This document shows positions 7,536 through 16,485 of a stretch of DNA of 64,000 nt, one piece after another. Where the stretch lies: assembly GCA_947498325.1 (NCBI GenBank), contig CANMKE010000005.1:62001-126000 (forward strand). Reading direction: 5' to 3'. Under the pieces are notes generated by a model that saw nothing but the letters and a program-made list of their open reading frames with translations, had not been told where the DNA came from and made no database searches. Source of the stretch: an uncultured Persicobacter sp. Lineage in GTDB: Bacteria > Bacteroidota > Bacteroidia > Cytophagales > Cyclobacteriaceae. Each line of letters starts with the position of its first letter. The first letter of the stretch is position 1. The position numbers and the translations under genes are program-made.

Positions 7536-8396
7536 CTATTGTTGTTGATATGCCTTAATAGAAGCGGAAATAGCTGTTTTACTATCTCGGAAGGAAAGCC
7601 CTTCGCCCTTTATTTTTTCGTTGCTAAGGCGTAAATCCCTGATGCCGGCCCTTTTTTCCCTTAGCAAATTGTCTGCATCAAAGTTAAGCTCCCGCAGAAT
7701 GTATTCCGTGATTTCATATCGGCTTTCGTTATTTTCACTGCCGAAATGATAAATGCCATAGGGGATCGTTTCAATATGGTCCAAGTGGCTCATCAGTTCA
7801 CCAACTTCAGTCAGCCCTCTGTATTCATTTTTGGAAGCGCTGATTAAAGTTTCTTCCTTTCCCGCAACAATGCTATCCCATAAAATATTCGGATTTACCT
7901 TAGGGAATTCTTTGGTCGGGAGCCCATAAACCCAGGTAAGGCGCAGAATCCAGGCAGTCGGACAATGTTTGAGCACCTCCGTTTCTGCCATTAATTTGGT
8001 GGTGCCATAATAGGTGTTGGGAATCGGCGTACTGCTTTCGGTATAGGGCCCCGCTTCTGAATTTCCATTAAACACCTGTTCGGTACTGAAAAAGACCATT
8101 TTTGCTTGATGTGCTTTGCAGGCTTTGGCGATTTCAGTGGTGGCATCGACATTGATTTTTTTAGCCAATAATTGATTTTGCTCGCAGCCTTCTGTAGACG
8201 ACATGCCTGCAAGATGAAAAACCAATGTGGGTTGGTGTAATTCAAAATATTGCCGAATAGCGTCACTGTCTGAAATGTCCAAACTTTTTCGGTCTGGCGC
8301 AAGAACGGTTAAGCCACTTTGCTGATATCTTTGGGCAAGCCTTGAGGCGATAAAGCCACTGCCGCCGGTAATTAAAATAGTGTGTGTTGTATTCAT
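7536..8396 (-). CDS. SDR-family NAD(P)-dependent reductase, RmlD-like
   Basis: Extended short-chain dehydrogenase/reductase of 286 residues resembling dTDP-4-dehydrorhamnose reductase. The Rossmann motif T-G-G-S-G-F-I is at residues 10-16, a catalytic Ser at about 104 (F-F-S-T-E), and Y130-x-x-x-K134. It ends in a short substrate-binding domain with the E-Y-R-G-L / Y-H-F-G-S pattern seen in RmlD-type proteins. No other sugar-nucleotide gene lies nearby, so a role in rhamnose synthesis cannot be claimed; it could reduce or epimerise another nucleotide sugar. A TAATTTTG promoter element lies about 50 nt upstream. Confidence 0.75.
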   Translation of the reverse strand: MNTTHTILITGGSGFIASRLAQRYQQSGLTVLAPDRKSLDISDSDAIRQYFELHQPTLVFHLAGMSSTEGCEQNQLLAKKINVDATTEIAKACKAHQAKMVFFSTEQVFNGNSEAGPYTESSTPIPNTYYGTTKLMAETEVLKHCPTAWILRLTWVYGLPTKEFPKVNPNILWDSIVAGKEETLISASKNEYRGLTEVGELMSHLDHIETIPYGIYHFGSENNESRYEITEYILRELNFDADNLLREKRAGIRDLRLSNEKIKGEGLSFRDSKTAISASIKAYQQQ

Positions 8397-8445
8397 GTTC
8401 GATCGATTATGCTTCAGGTATAACGATTTTTCTGATTATTCATCC

Positions 8446-8453
8446 CAAAATTA
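8446..8453 (-). promoter_or_regulatory. -7 promoter element of the SDR gene
   Basis: TAATTTTG on the minus strand (rc of 8446-8453) matches TAnnTTTG. The best TTTG upstream is 26 nt away (8480-8483), somewhat far. Transcription would begin near 8439, about 43 nt before the ATG. Confidence 0.4.
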
Positions 8454-8606
8454 ATCGCCCTAATTTACGGTTTTGATTTCAAAAGCAAGGGATGATCAGC
8501 CTTTGTGCGTTTTTATCGATGGATATTGCCCTGAAATAAGCTGTTTTTTATCATTCCTTGCGCAGAGATTTTATCATGCTAAATATTATCCTTTACTTTG
8601 CGACTT

Positions 8607-10811
8607 ATGATTAAAAGCAGGAATTTTCTTCGCCTGACATCAGGGAATTTATCTTTGGGTTTTAGAATTACATTGGCGACGGTTTTCCCCGTATTTTGGG
8701 GATATTTTACAAACAATTGGGGGGTGGCGGTCCCTTGGGCACTTGGTGCTTTGGCTTTGGGCCTTTCAGATTCTCCAGGAGTTTTGAAGGATCGGCTCAT
8801 TTGGCTGTTGCGTAATTTGGCCTTGCTCTCAATTACGATTTTTATAACTGGTTTATTTACCCAATCCTATTGGCTGTTGGTGGTCTGGATGGTTTTCGGT
8901 GCTTTTCTGTGGGCAATGGTAGCTGTTTTTGGAAACCGATTTGCCGTTATGGGTAACGCCATGCTGATTGGTGCTTGTTATATTATGGCCACACAAAAAG
9001 ACTTTGCGGGAACGGTACACTGGACCGAATGGATGAGCATTGGTGGTTTTGGGTATATTTTGGTTTCTTTGTTTCTGGGTCGGGTGGGCCGATATAAAGG
9101 AGCGGAGGAAAGTCTTCGGAATGCTTTCGTTAGCCTGTCTAAATTTACCTTGTTAAGAAGTACACAATTTACGGCCGATCCTGCGGCCGACCATCTGATT
9201 TTAGCGCAGAGGGTGAAGGTGATTGAAGATTTGGCCACCTGTCGGACAGAGCTTTTTGATCGTCGAAAAGGCCTGAAAGGAGGGACCAAAAGGGCCCGTA
9301 AGTTAGGGATGATTGTATGGCATATGGTGGACACTTTTGAGATGTTGTCGGCATCACATACTGACCTTCAGCAACTGCAAAAAGATTTAGGCGAGTCTGA
9401 TATCATCTGTAAAATTCATAAAATCCTTAAATGTTATGGGCAGGAATTGCAGCGGATGTCGGAATCGCTGCCTGTAGGTGCGGTGCATACCACGCATCAT
9501 GACCAGCAGGAACATTTAAATTACCTTGATATTGAAATTCAACAGGTAAAAGAGCTTTCCCTGGATCATTTTCCTGTGGCCTCTTTTACGGCGCTGAAGA
9601 ATATTATGCGTAACCTGACGGAGATTAACTGGCGGTTGAATCGCATGACAAAAATCAGTCAGGGAGATATTTCCCTTGAAAAGGAAGAAATTGATTTCAA
9701 GGTTTTTGCGAGTGAATACAATCATCAGGAGCGTATTTTATCAGAGCTGAATATTCGATCTCCATTTTATCGTCATGCCATTCGTCTGTCTTTGGCCATT
9801 TTACTGTCGATGGCGATTGGTCACTTTTTAGGTATGGAGCAAGTTTATTGGATCGTCCTGACGGTGATTGTCATCATGAAACCCAATTTTTCAGAAACCA
9901 AAAAACGAACTTTTGAACGTTTCCTCGGGACCGTGCTGGGCTGCGGAATTGCGTCAGTAATTTTGTTTTTCTTTCAGGGAAATGCCGTTGTAATGCTTTT
10001 TTTCCTGACTTTACTGTCGCTTTTATCCTTCTTCTGGCTGGGCAAAAACTATGGTTTTGGGGTGCTGTTCCTGACGCCCTTTGTATTGGTGTTGTTCTCT
10101 TTTATCGACACACAGGCCATTCATTTGGTGGGTATCCGTTTTTATGATACCGTGTTGGGATCGGTGATTGCCTTTCTGTTAAATTATTTGTTTCTGCCTA
10201 ATTTTCAACGGCTTTCAATTATTGACCATGTGCAGCACAGCATTTTGACGATGAGGAAGTATCTTGAAAGTGTATCTTCTTATTTCACGGAAGAGGAAGC
10301 GCAAAGACTGAATTATAAAATTGATCGTAAGTCGGCACATTTGGCACAGAGTCAGCTTAATGTTTCCTTTAATCAGATGCTAACTGAACCAAAATCCAAG
10401 CAAATTTATGGGGAAGAAATTTATGCGATGGTCATTCAATCGGCCAATTTAATGACTTCCATTGCCACCCTTTCAATTTATGCAGAGCGGATGGGAAATA
10501 AATATGCCGAGGATTTAGGATTGGCTGAAGTAAGGCGGCTGGTACTGCGTGCTTTTGATGATGCCTTGCTGATTTTGAAAGGCTGGAAAAAGTATGAGGA
10601 TGACCGTCAGGTTGATCAGGTTTTTGAGCAAATGGCCAAAGGTCTGAAATGTGTGGAAGAAATTCGTATGCGAGAAATGAAAGCGGGTGAATGGAGTTCT
10701 CCAAATCAGGAAAAGTTGGCTGATTTACAATTGCTGAACGATCAGTGGGGGTCAATTTACCGTCAGGCGGTAGAAATCAAGAAAAAAAGCCAGGCACTTT
10801 CTGAAAGTTAA
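8607..10811 (+). CDS. FUSC-family membrane protein (YccS/YhfK type)
   Basis: Inner-membrane protein of 734 residues with the double-module architecture of FUSC/aromatic-acid-exporter-like proteins: an N-terminal cluster of hydrophobic helices (about residues 15-150), a long soluble helical region (about 165-385), a second cluster (about 390-520) with the W-I-V-L-T-V-I-V-I-M-K-P motif typical of the FUSC domain, and a cytoplasmic C-terminal helical domain. Presumed role is efflux of aromatic acids or other small organics; the substrate is unknown. I use the ATG at 8607 rather than the TTG three codons upstream. A TACTTTG element ends only 7 nt before this ATG. The gene ends at a 12-bp hairpin. 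Confidence 0.85.
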   Translation: MIKSRNFLRLTSGNLSLGFRITLATVFPVFWGYFTNNWGVAVPWALGALALGLSDSPGVLKDRLIWLLRNLALLSITIFITGLFTQSYWLLVVWMVFGAFLWAMVAVFGNRFAVMGNAMLIGACYIMATQKDFAGTVHWTEWMSIGGFGYILVSLFLGRVGRYKGAEESLRNAFVSLSKFTLLRSTQFTADPAADHLILAQRVKVIEDLATCRTELFDRRKGLKGGTKRARKLGMIVWHMVDTFEMLSASHTDLQQLQKDLGESDIICKIHKILKCYGQELQRMSESLPVGAVHTTHHDQQEHLNYLDIEIQQVKELSLDHFPVASFTALKNIMRNLTEINWRLNRMTKISQGDISLEKEEIDFKVFASEYNHQERILSELNIRSPFYRHAIRLSLAILLSMAIGHFLGMEQVYWIVLTVIVIMKPNFSETKKRTFERFLGTVLGCGIASVILFFFQGNAVVMLFFLTLLSLLSFFWLGKNYGFGVLFLTPFVLVLFSFIDTQAIHLVGIRFYDTVLGSVIAFLLNYLFLPNFQRLSIIDHVQHSILTMRKYLESVSSYFTEEEAQRLNYKIDRKSAHLAQSQLNVSFNQMLTEPKSKQIYGEEIYAMVIQSANLMTSIATLSIYAERMGNKYAEDLGLAEVRRLVLRAFDDALLILKGWKKYEDDRQVDQVFEQMAKGLKCVEEIRMREMKAGEWSSPNQEKLADLQLLNDQWGSIYRQAVEIKKKSQALSES

Positions 10812-10814
10812 AAT

Positions 10815-10884
10815 AAGAGGCTAAGGCAATCGTATTTTTTGCAAGTAGTAAAGAAGGTTTAACGCAACCTTAGCCTCTTTTATC
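10815..10884. terminator. Bidirectional terminator between FUSC and DUF6873 genes
   Basis: AAGAGGCTAAGG (10815-10826) pairs perfectly with CCTTAGCCTCTT (10868-10879) around a 41-nt loop, followed by TTTT. The genes on both sides converge on it. Confidence 0.75.
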
Positions 10885-10917
10885 AATATTGTTATTTTTC
10901 GGCGATTTTACAACATC

Positions 10918-11613
10918 TTAGCCCACAAATAGAATCCCGCCACCATCATAAAGTGGCCCATTGTACAGGGCTTGCCATTGAATATCGTGTTTTTTCAGGT
11001 AAGCCAATAGTGGTCGGAAGCATTCATGGTGCCTCGGATCTCCTATAAAATAAAGCGTGCCCTGCCAAAATCCCATCGTCCCACCGATGAAACCATAAGG
11101 ATACGGCGGAAGGAGAATTTGTTGAGGAGGCACCAGGCAATGCGAAAGTTGCCGTTGCTTCAGGACCTTCGCAATTCCACTATCCGAAGTGATTAAATGT
11201 TCTCCCACGCCAAACACAGAACACCTTGTATATGCTTGAGGTAATGCTGTAAAAGGTAAAGCGGCAGTTTTTTCGAGGATGGTTTTACTGGTAAACCCCA
11301 CTTTGTGATAAAGGGTATGCTGGTGAAACAACACATTATAATAAGTGCTTTCGCTTAAACTTTCGCCAATTTCCTCTTCGCCAAGCTCAAAAGGGATTTC
11401 ATGGGCGGTGAAATGGTCGATGTATTTTTGTGGTGTATTTGGGGCAATAATCCATTCTTGATTTATTTTGGCGAAGAAAACATCCGGGTGCCCTGAAATC
11501 GCCGCATAGGTTAATCCTTGGGTCAGGAATGGAATCGTAGATATTATTTTTTGTAAAGCCTCTATGGCCTCCTTGGGAGCACGGGCATCAATTAGTGCAA
11601 ATGGCTTTATCAT
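10918..11613 (-). CDS. DUF6873-like protein, possible pentein (guanidino-modifying) fold
   Basis: A 231-residue soluble protein. The series G-H-P-D near residue 41, Y-T-R-C-S, I-T-S-D-S-G-I, Y-G-F-I-G-G-T-M-G and F-I-G-D-P matches my recollection of the family now called DUF6873 family GME fold protein, best known from Firmicutes. The GME (pentein) superfamily includes arginine deiminases and amidinotransferases that act on guanidino groups. Whether this member is catalytic is unclear: a Cys sits in the T-R-C-S motif and a His in G-H-P-D, but I do not know which residues act in this family. It is a single gene, not near arginine genes except the polyamine cluster 4-9 kb away. Confidence 0.62.
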   Translation of the reverse strand: MIKPFALIDARAPKEAIEALQKIISTIPFLTQGLTYAAISGHPDVFFAKINQEWIIAPNTPQKYIDHFTAHEIPFELGEEEIGESLSESTYYNVLFHQHTLYHKVGFTSKTILEKTAALPFTALPQAYTRCSVFGVGEHLITSDSGIAKVLKQRQLSHCLVPPQQILLPPYPYGFIGGTMGFWQGTLYFIGDPRHHECFRPLLAYLKKHDIQWQALYNGPLYDGGGILFVG

Positions 11614-11661
11614 TCTTATAATATTGGTTATTATTGCTTGATCAACCTGAAATTTAAATTT

Positions 11662-12066
11662 ATGAAAAAGTTGTGGCTTATCGGTAGTTTTGGCCTGCTA
11701 CTGTTCATTTCTGTCGGTACCTTATATTTTGATAATTTATCCAACGACTCCCGCCCAAAGCAGCAAACTGCCATTTCCATTCAGGAAAGATCAGACCTGA
11801 GTCAGTACCTCCATGACTTTAAGATTGATGAACAGGGATTTGTGGTCGATGCTGATAGTGAGGGAGCATATTTTTCCCTGGATGAAAAGGATGCGGTAGT
11901 GACCGTAATTGTAGATTACTATTTAAACCAAGGATTTGAGCTGCAAAGTAAAAAAGGGACGCAGGACGGCAATACTTACCTGGTGCCGTTGCAGAGCCCA
12001 TTAAAAGGGCAGCGCGGAATCTTAGTCAAAAGGTATTTAGGTAGCTATAAAGTTCGCATACAATAG
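11662..12066 (+). CDS. Hypothetical membrane-anchored or secreted small protein
   Basis: 134 residues from the ATG at 11662, which starts directly before a lysine-tagged hydrophobic segment (M-K-K-L-W-L-I-G, hydrophobic to about residue 22). The TTG eight codons upstream would bury this signal and is rejected. The remainder is a small periplasmic domain without cysteines or recognisable motif. It stands divergent to the DUF6873 gene with only 48 nt between the two start codons, so both promoters must lie within or overlap the coding ends. Function unknown. Confidence 0.7.
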   Translation: MKKLWLIGSFGLLLFISVGTLYFDNLSNDSRPKQQTAISIQERSDLSQYLHDFKIDEQGFVVDADSEGAYFSLDEKDAVVTVIVDYYLNQGFELQSKKGTQDGNTYLVPLQSPLKGQRGILVKRYLGSYKVRIQ

Positions 12067-12384
12067 GGTTTGGGGCTGATCAATGCCGGTAGGTGAGGTT
12101 AAATTTTAAGATTTTCTTACAACTGCCCCTTCTCATGGTTACCTTTTTATTTCATGATTAGTGCCACTGTTTTCAGCAATGTATCATTCTCATCATGAAA
12201 ACGTGATGTTTGTCTAAAAAATTACAAGCTATTTACTCCTTTTTTGTACCCAAATTTTAATTTTTCAGCGATTTAACTTGATCATTTATAGTTAATTTCA
12301 GCCAACTATCTATTCCGTATTGGACGTTGTGATTCAGTGAAGGGAGGGTGTTAATCCTCAGTAGTAATCACAAAATATAGAACA
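12067..12384. other. 318-bp intergenic region, no gene seen
   Basis: AT-rich stretch between two rightward genes. I find no terminator-like hairpin with a T-tract and no clear TAnnTTTG element, though it must contain the promoter of the lipoprotein/DUF5723 pair. Confidence 0.5.
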
Positions 12385-13842
12385 ATGCGAAATTATCTTG
12401 GCCTATTGCTGGTTTCATTTCTGAGCTTTTCATGTGAAGAAGGATGGACGGATTTTCAGAATTATGATATTGATGTTGAAGGATCAAAAACTTATGCTGT
12501 TCCAATAGGGAATACCTCCTTTAAATTTGAGGATGTATGGGCTTATTCAGATGCGGACAGTTCAAGTAATTTTGAGTTGGTTTCGACCACTGAAGGGTAT
12601 GAGTTGCATAATACGGTCGAGATTGATTTGTCGGAACTGTTTTCTTTCGACCCTGTAACGCAGCAGGAAAATTTTGCGGTGAGCCCAATAGCGAATACGG
12701 AAGAAGAATATGTACTTCAGCTGCAACCTACAGACGGAATCATTGCGGAAATGGATCAGGTTTCTCTTTCAGGAGGGCAGGTTGATTTCAGTTTCAGCCA
12801 TTCTCAAATGAATGATCTATCGGCCACACTGACCATCTATGCGGCCGTGCCCGAGGTTATTAATTTGTCGGCGCAAGATTTATCGGATGGAATTTCGATC
12901 AGCTTGGCAGGCTTCCAATTTAATGGTGTGGCCAATGAAACGGGCTTCCCAGTGAAGGTAAAGCTTGAAATCAATACCGAAAATTTGGCGACCAATACGT
13001 TGCCTGAAAATATGCAGGTCGATGCTTCCTTATCCGCCTTGGCGATCAATAGCTTCACGGGAAAAGTAAAGGATTTCAGCCAAAACATTGCTTCAGTTAT
13101 TCCTTCGCCGATGGTGCCTGATTTTGACCATTCCAATTTTGTGTGGGGTGACGGAACCGTTAGCCTCAGCCTGAATAACCCTACGGCATTGCCTATCAGT
13201 GCAACTTGTGCGATTTCTAACGGTGCAGCGCAACTGTCTCCATCACCAGCTTTTACACACATTGCTCAGAGTGAAAGTTTATATAGCCTTCAAAGCACCA
13301 ACAGTAATTTATTGGAGGTCATGAATGCCTCAACAGAGGACATTAACATTATGCTTGCAGTGGATGCACAAGGGAACTCTGGCGGAACATTCACTTGGTC
13401 AGCGACTAATCCCATCAGCCTAACGGCGACTTTTGTGATTCCGATGTTGGTGAAATTTCAAGAGGTGAATTTTGAATATGTGACTGCGATCGATACGGAT
13501 ATTTTTCAGGGTGAAGGTTTATCGACAGGCCTGCTGACGATTTCTGGCTTCAGTGATTTGCCGATGGGCGTAAAACTCGAAGTTGATTTCTTAAATGGCT
13601 CGGAGGCTTTTGCGGCTGCCCCTGCGGATTTTTGGATCGTTGAAGCTGTGGCAGACAGTATCGATACTTATATCTACCTCGACGAAACAGCCATGGATGA
13701 ATTTCTTGCGGCAGATAAAGTGCGTTTCAATTTCACTTTTGATACGGAATATATTTCGCCTGACTTTGCAAGGTTCTCAAGTGATCAGCATATGGAATTT
13801 GATCTCGGACTGATGACTGAAGTTACCCCTCCTTCGAACTAA
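12385..13842 (+). CDS. Large hypothetical lipoprotein
   Basis: 485 residues beginning with a lipoprotein signal (hydrophobic core, L-S-F-S-C lipobox, Cys17). The acidic E-E-G after the Cys is compatible with Bacteroidota surface lipoproteins. The body is rich in Thr/Ser/Asn and beta-strand patterning, with repeated segments ending in L-E-V-D-F or V-K-L-E-I, suggesting several beta-sandwich domains. No catalytic motif is visible. It lies 11 nt upstream of a DUF5723 barrel gene, so the two are probably co-transcribed. The pairing suggests a lipoprotein that decorates or assists an outer-membrane barrel; that is inference only. Confidence 0.75.
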   Translation: MRNYLGLLLVSFLSFSCEEGWTDFQNYDIDVEGSKTYAVPIGNTSFKFEDVWAYSDADSSSNFELVSTTEGYELHNTVEIDLSELFSFDPVTQQENFAVSPIANTEEEYVLQLQPTDGIIAEMDQVSLSGGQVDFSFSHSQMNDLSATLTIYAAVPEVINLSAQDLSDGISISLAGFQFNGVANETGFPVKVKLEINTENLATNTLPENMQVDASLSALAINSFTGKVKDFSQNIASVIPSPMVPDFDHSNFVWGDGTVSLSLNNPTALPISATCAISNGAAQLSPSPAFTHIAQSESLYSLQSTNSNLLEVMNASTEDINIMLAVDAQGNSGGTFTWSATNPISLTATFVIPMLVKFQEVNFEYVTAIDTDIFQGEGLSTGLLTISGFSDLPMGVKLEVDFLNGSEAFAAAPADFWIVEAVADSIDTYIYLDETAMDEFLAADKVRFNFTFDTEYISPDFARFSSDQHMEFDLGLMTEVTPPSN

Positions 13843-13853
13843 CTTTTACTCCT

Positions 13854-15257
13854 ATGAAAATCATTTACACCTTTTTGCTGTCCTGTTGTATGGTGTTCCA
13901 TGCACAGGCACAGTTTCAGAAAACCCTTTATCAGTTTGCTTCAGAGGATCTGGTGGCGACCCACTCAATGAATCCTGCCTTTAAAGCCAAGGGGAGTTTT
14001 ATTTTAGGGCTTCCGGGCATTTCACAAAATACACTGAATTTCTCTGCGCCAACTACTTTGGGAAATTTGTTTATGCTTGAAAATGGAAAGCGAAACCTTT
14101 CGCTGGGGACGGCAGTGAAGAATTTGCCACAGGTATCGACAACCTATGCGTCTTCACAGTTGAATATCCTGTCTCTGGGAGGTGGTGATGAAAAGAATAT
14201 GTTTATGATGTCGTTGGATATTCGGGGTTTCACTAAGCAAAAAATGTCACGGGACTTTCTTGACCTGGCGATCAATGGAAATAGCAGTTCGATCAGTATT
14301 CAGGATGTTTTGGAAGGAAAGCGGCTGACAGATCAGGAAAAGTACCTATACGCCGAAACTTACAGTCACTTTTTTGGGCAGTTGTCATTAAGCGATAGCA
14401 GAAAACTTTCCGATCGTGTACGTCTCGGGCTGCGTGTAAAGTTCCTGTGGGGAATGGGGTATATGTCCTCAAGTCCGATTGAAGGGACTTACCGTATGGA
14501 TGGGCAAAGTTTCAATTCTTCTATTGATTTTGAAGCGGCTAATGTAAATATGTCGGGGGTGGTTGATCCACTCATCTTTTTGGAAGAGCAGAAAATGGAG
14601 AATAAAAAGATGCAGGGGAATTTCGGTGGAGCGATTGATATCGGGACACAGGTGAAGATCACCGATCGTTGGGAAGCCAGTTTCTTTGTGCAGGATATTG
14701 GGGCGATCAACTGGAACTTGAATGGGCAATCGGTTAAAATTGAAAAAGGCTATTATGAAATCAATGCACAGGAAATCAGCCTAACAGGTGGAATAGATGG
14801 AGACAGTCAGCTTGCTGATTTTGACCTTCAAACATTTATGGAGGAAGAGGTGAAGATGGATACGCTTCAAAACCAAAAATTTGTAGAGTGGTTGCCTGCC
14901 AAGGCTTATTTGGGTACGCGCTACAGGGTCGGTGAAAAACATTATTTTGGTGCTACTTTCATGGGGCAGTGGTTTCAGAATGAATTCAACTATGCCATGA
15001 CGGCTTCTTACGATTTAAGGCTCGGCAAAATGCTATCAACGATTGTTTCTTACTCTTATTCTCCGCAGCAAACAATGGCTGTTGGTGGTGGGGTAAGGCT
15101 GAATTTGGGACCATTGCAGGTATATGCTGTTACCGATGATTTTACTGGGCTGATCAAGCCATCCACTCTTCAGAATGTAAATATTACCACCGGGGCGGTA
15201 TTTACTTTCGGCAGGAAACACAAGGCCAAAGTTGAAGCGGAGACGACAGCAGAATAG
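13854..15257 (+). CDS. DUF5723-family outer-membrane protein
   Basis: 467 residues with a signal peptide (cleavage near A-Q-A-Q, residue about 20). The N-terminal pattern matches DUF5723, a Bacteroidota outer-membrane beta-barrel family: S-M-N-P-A-F near residue 40, then G-L-P-G-I-S, then repeated amphipathic strands such as V-R-L-G-L-R-V-K-F, Y-L-G-T-R-Y and V-G-G-G-V-R-L-N-L-G. The function of DUF5723 is not established; FadL-like transport and gliding or secretion accessory roles have been imagined for such barrels. It is second in a two-gene unit with the lipoprotein at 12385. No terminator is seen after it; the next gene has its own promoter. Confidence 0.82.
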   Translation: MKIIYTFLLSCCMVFHAQAQFQKTLYQFASEDLVATHSMNPAFKAKGSFILGLPGISQNTLNFSAPTTLGNLFMLENGKRNLSLGTAVKNLPQVSTTYASSQLNILSLGGGDEKNMFMMSLDIRGFTKQKMSRDFLDLAINGNSSSISIQDVLEGKRLTDQEKYLYAETYSHFFGQLSLSDSRKLSDRVRLGLRVKFLWGMGYMSSSPIEGTYRMDGQSFNSSIDFEAANVNMSGVVDPLIFLEEQKMENKKMQGNFGGAIDIGTQVKITDRWEASFFVQDIGAINWNLNGQSVKIEKGYYEINAQEISLTGGIDGDSQLADFDLQTFMEEEVKMDTLQNQKFVEWLPAKAYLGTRYRVGEKHYFGATFMGQWFQNEFNYAMTASYDLRLGKMLSTIVSYSYSPQQTMAVGGGVRLNLGPLQVYAVTDDFTGLIKPSTLQNVNITTGAVFTFGRKHKAKVEAETTAE

Positions 15258-15277
15258 GAAATGTAGGCAAACTTGAG

Positions 15278-15306
15278 TTTGATAACGAATCCTAATATTA
15301 AATTTG
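15278..15306 (+). promoter_or_regulatory. Strong Bacteroidota-type promoter for the aldo-keto reductase
   Basis: TTTG at 15278-15281, a 17-nt spacer, then TAAATTTG at 15299-15306: a full match to TTTG / TAnnTTTG. Transcription would begin near 15313, giving a leader of roughly 78 nt before the ATG at 15391. Confidence 0.7.
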
Positions 15307-15390
15307 TATTTTCGATATAAGTGATTGATTATTTTTATTGAAGTCTGAGATTTAGTTTTTAATTTGCTATAGACACAATAAACATAAAAC

Positions 15391-16227
15391 ATGAAGAAGA
15401 TAACTTTAAATAACGGCATTGAAATTCCCGTAGTTGGTTTGGGAACTTGGAAATCTACTGATGACGAGGTCCATAATGCCGTAGTTCACGCATTACAGAA
15501 TGGCTACACACATATTGATACCGCTGCAGTTTATGGTAATGAAGAGGAAGTCGGTAAGGCATGGAAAGCCAGTGGCGTAAAGCGTGAGGATTTTTTCTTG
15601 ACCACTAAAATTTGGAATGATGTTGCTACTTTTGAAGGTACAAAAGCGGCATTTAAGACATCTCTTGAAAAGTTACAGACTGATTATGTAGATTTGATTT
15701 TAGTGCATTGGCCGGGTTCTTATGAGCGATTTGTGGCAGTGTATCAGGCATTGGAAGAACTATATGCAGAGGGTAAGGCTCGTGCTATTGGGGTATCGAA
15801 CTTTAATGTTCATCACCTTAATGAATTGTTCAGAACCTGTAAAGTGGTTCCTGCGGTCAATCAGGTGGAATGTCATGTAAAGTATCAAAATCAGTTTTTG
15901 CAGGCATTCTGTAAAGAGCACGGAATATTTCTACAGGCCTATGCACCGATGATGTCTTGGAAAGTGAAAGACTTGGCAGCAGATGAAACCTTAGTAGAAT
16001 TGGGTAAAAAATATGGAAAGTCAGCAACTCAGGTGGCATTACGTGCGCTCATTGAACGAGATATTATAGTGCTCCCCAAATCGGTTAATCTTGCACGTCT
16101 CGATCAGAATGTGGACCTGTTTGATTTTGAGCTATCAGCAGAGGATATGGGTAAGATTCGTTATTTGAACGAAGGGACAAGATTGTTCATTGAGCCTGAT
16201 AATATGGATTTTGGGTTTCTGAAATAG
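15391..16227 (+). CDS. Aldo/keto reductase (AKR5-like)
   Basis: NADPH-dependent oxidoreductase with a TIM barrel, 278 residues. The full catalytic tetrad is visible: D43, Y48, K73 and H106 in H-I-D-T-A-A-V-Y-G, L-T-T-K-I-W and I-L-V-H-W-P. The C-terminal I-V-L-P-K-S block binds the cofactor phosphate. Overall it resembles YvgN/2,5-diketogluconate reductase-type enzymes that reduce methylglyoxal and related aldehydes. The physiological substrate is unknown. It is a single gene between a clear promoter and a clear terminator. Confidence 0.92.
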   Translation: MKKITLNNGIEIPVVGLGTWKSTDDEVHNAVVHALQNGYTHIDTAAVYGNEEEVGKAWKASGVKREDFFLTTKIWNDVATFEGTKAAFKTSLEKLQTDYVDLILVHWPGSYERFVAVYQALEELYAEGKARAIGVSNFNVHHLNELFRTCKVVPAVNQVECHVKYQNQFLQAFCKEHGIFLQAYAPMMSWKVKDLAADETLVELGKKYGKSATQVALRALIERDIIVLPKSVNLARLDQNVDLFDFELSAEDMGKIRYLNEGTRLFIEPDNMDFGFLK

Positions 16228-16250
16228 ACCAATGATTAAAGGATAAAATG

Positions 16251-16280
16251 AAAGCCTCTAACTTTGTTAGGGGCTTTTTT
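16251..16280. terminator. Terminator of the aldo-keto reductase gene
   Basis: AAGCCTCTAAC (16252-16262) pairs with GTTAGGGGCTT (16266-16276, two G-U pairs), TTTG loop shared, followed by TTTTTT. The convergent small gene ends inside its T-tract at 16279. Confidence 0.8.
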
Positions 16281-16485
16281 ACGCCTTTTCAGTTTCTGAG
16301 GCAGGAGCATCAGTGGTGGAGTCTTCGTGATTTTCGGTGATATCTTCGATCAGGTATTGCAAAACGGCCTTGATACGGTCAGGTTGAATGTCGGAATCAA
16401 TATTGACTGTTTGAAGTAAACCATCTTCTGTATGCTCAAGTTCAATGGTAATCGTTTTTTTCAATGCGGGGGTATTCATTTGCAT
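16279..16485 (-). CDS. Small acidic hypothetical protein
   Basis: 68 residues (or 66 from the second ATG at 16479). The first half resembles two beta-strands (K-T-I-T-I-E-L-E-H and L-L-Q-T-V-N-I-D), then a helix (R-I-K-A-V-L-Q-Y-L-I-E-D-I), then a disordered Asp/Glu/Ser/Thr tail. No known motif. It is convergent with the reductase gene, and the stop lies in the shared terminator. The composition and helical amphipathicity favour a real gene, but there is no family evidence. Confidence 0.5.
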   Translation of the reverse strand: MQMNTPALKKTITIELEHTEDGLLQTVNIDSDIQPDRIKAVLQYLIEDITENHEDSTTDAPASETEKA

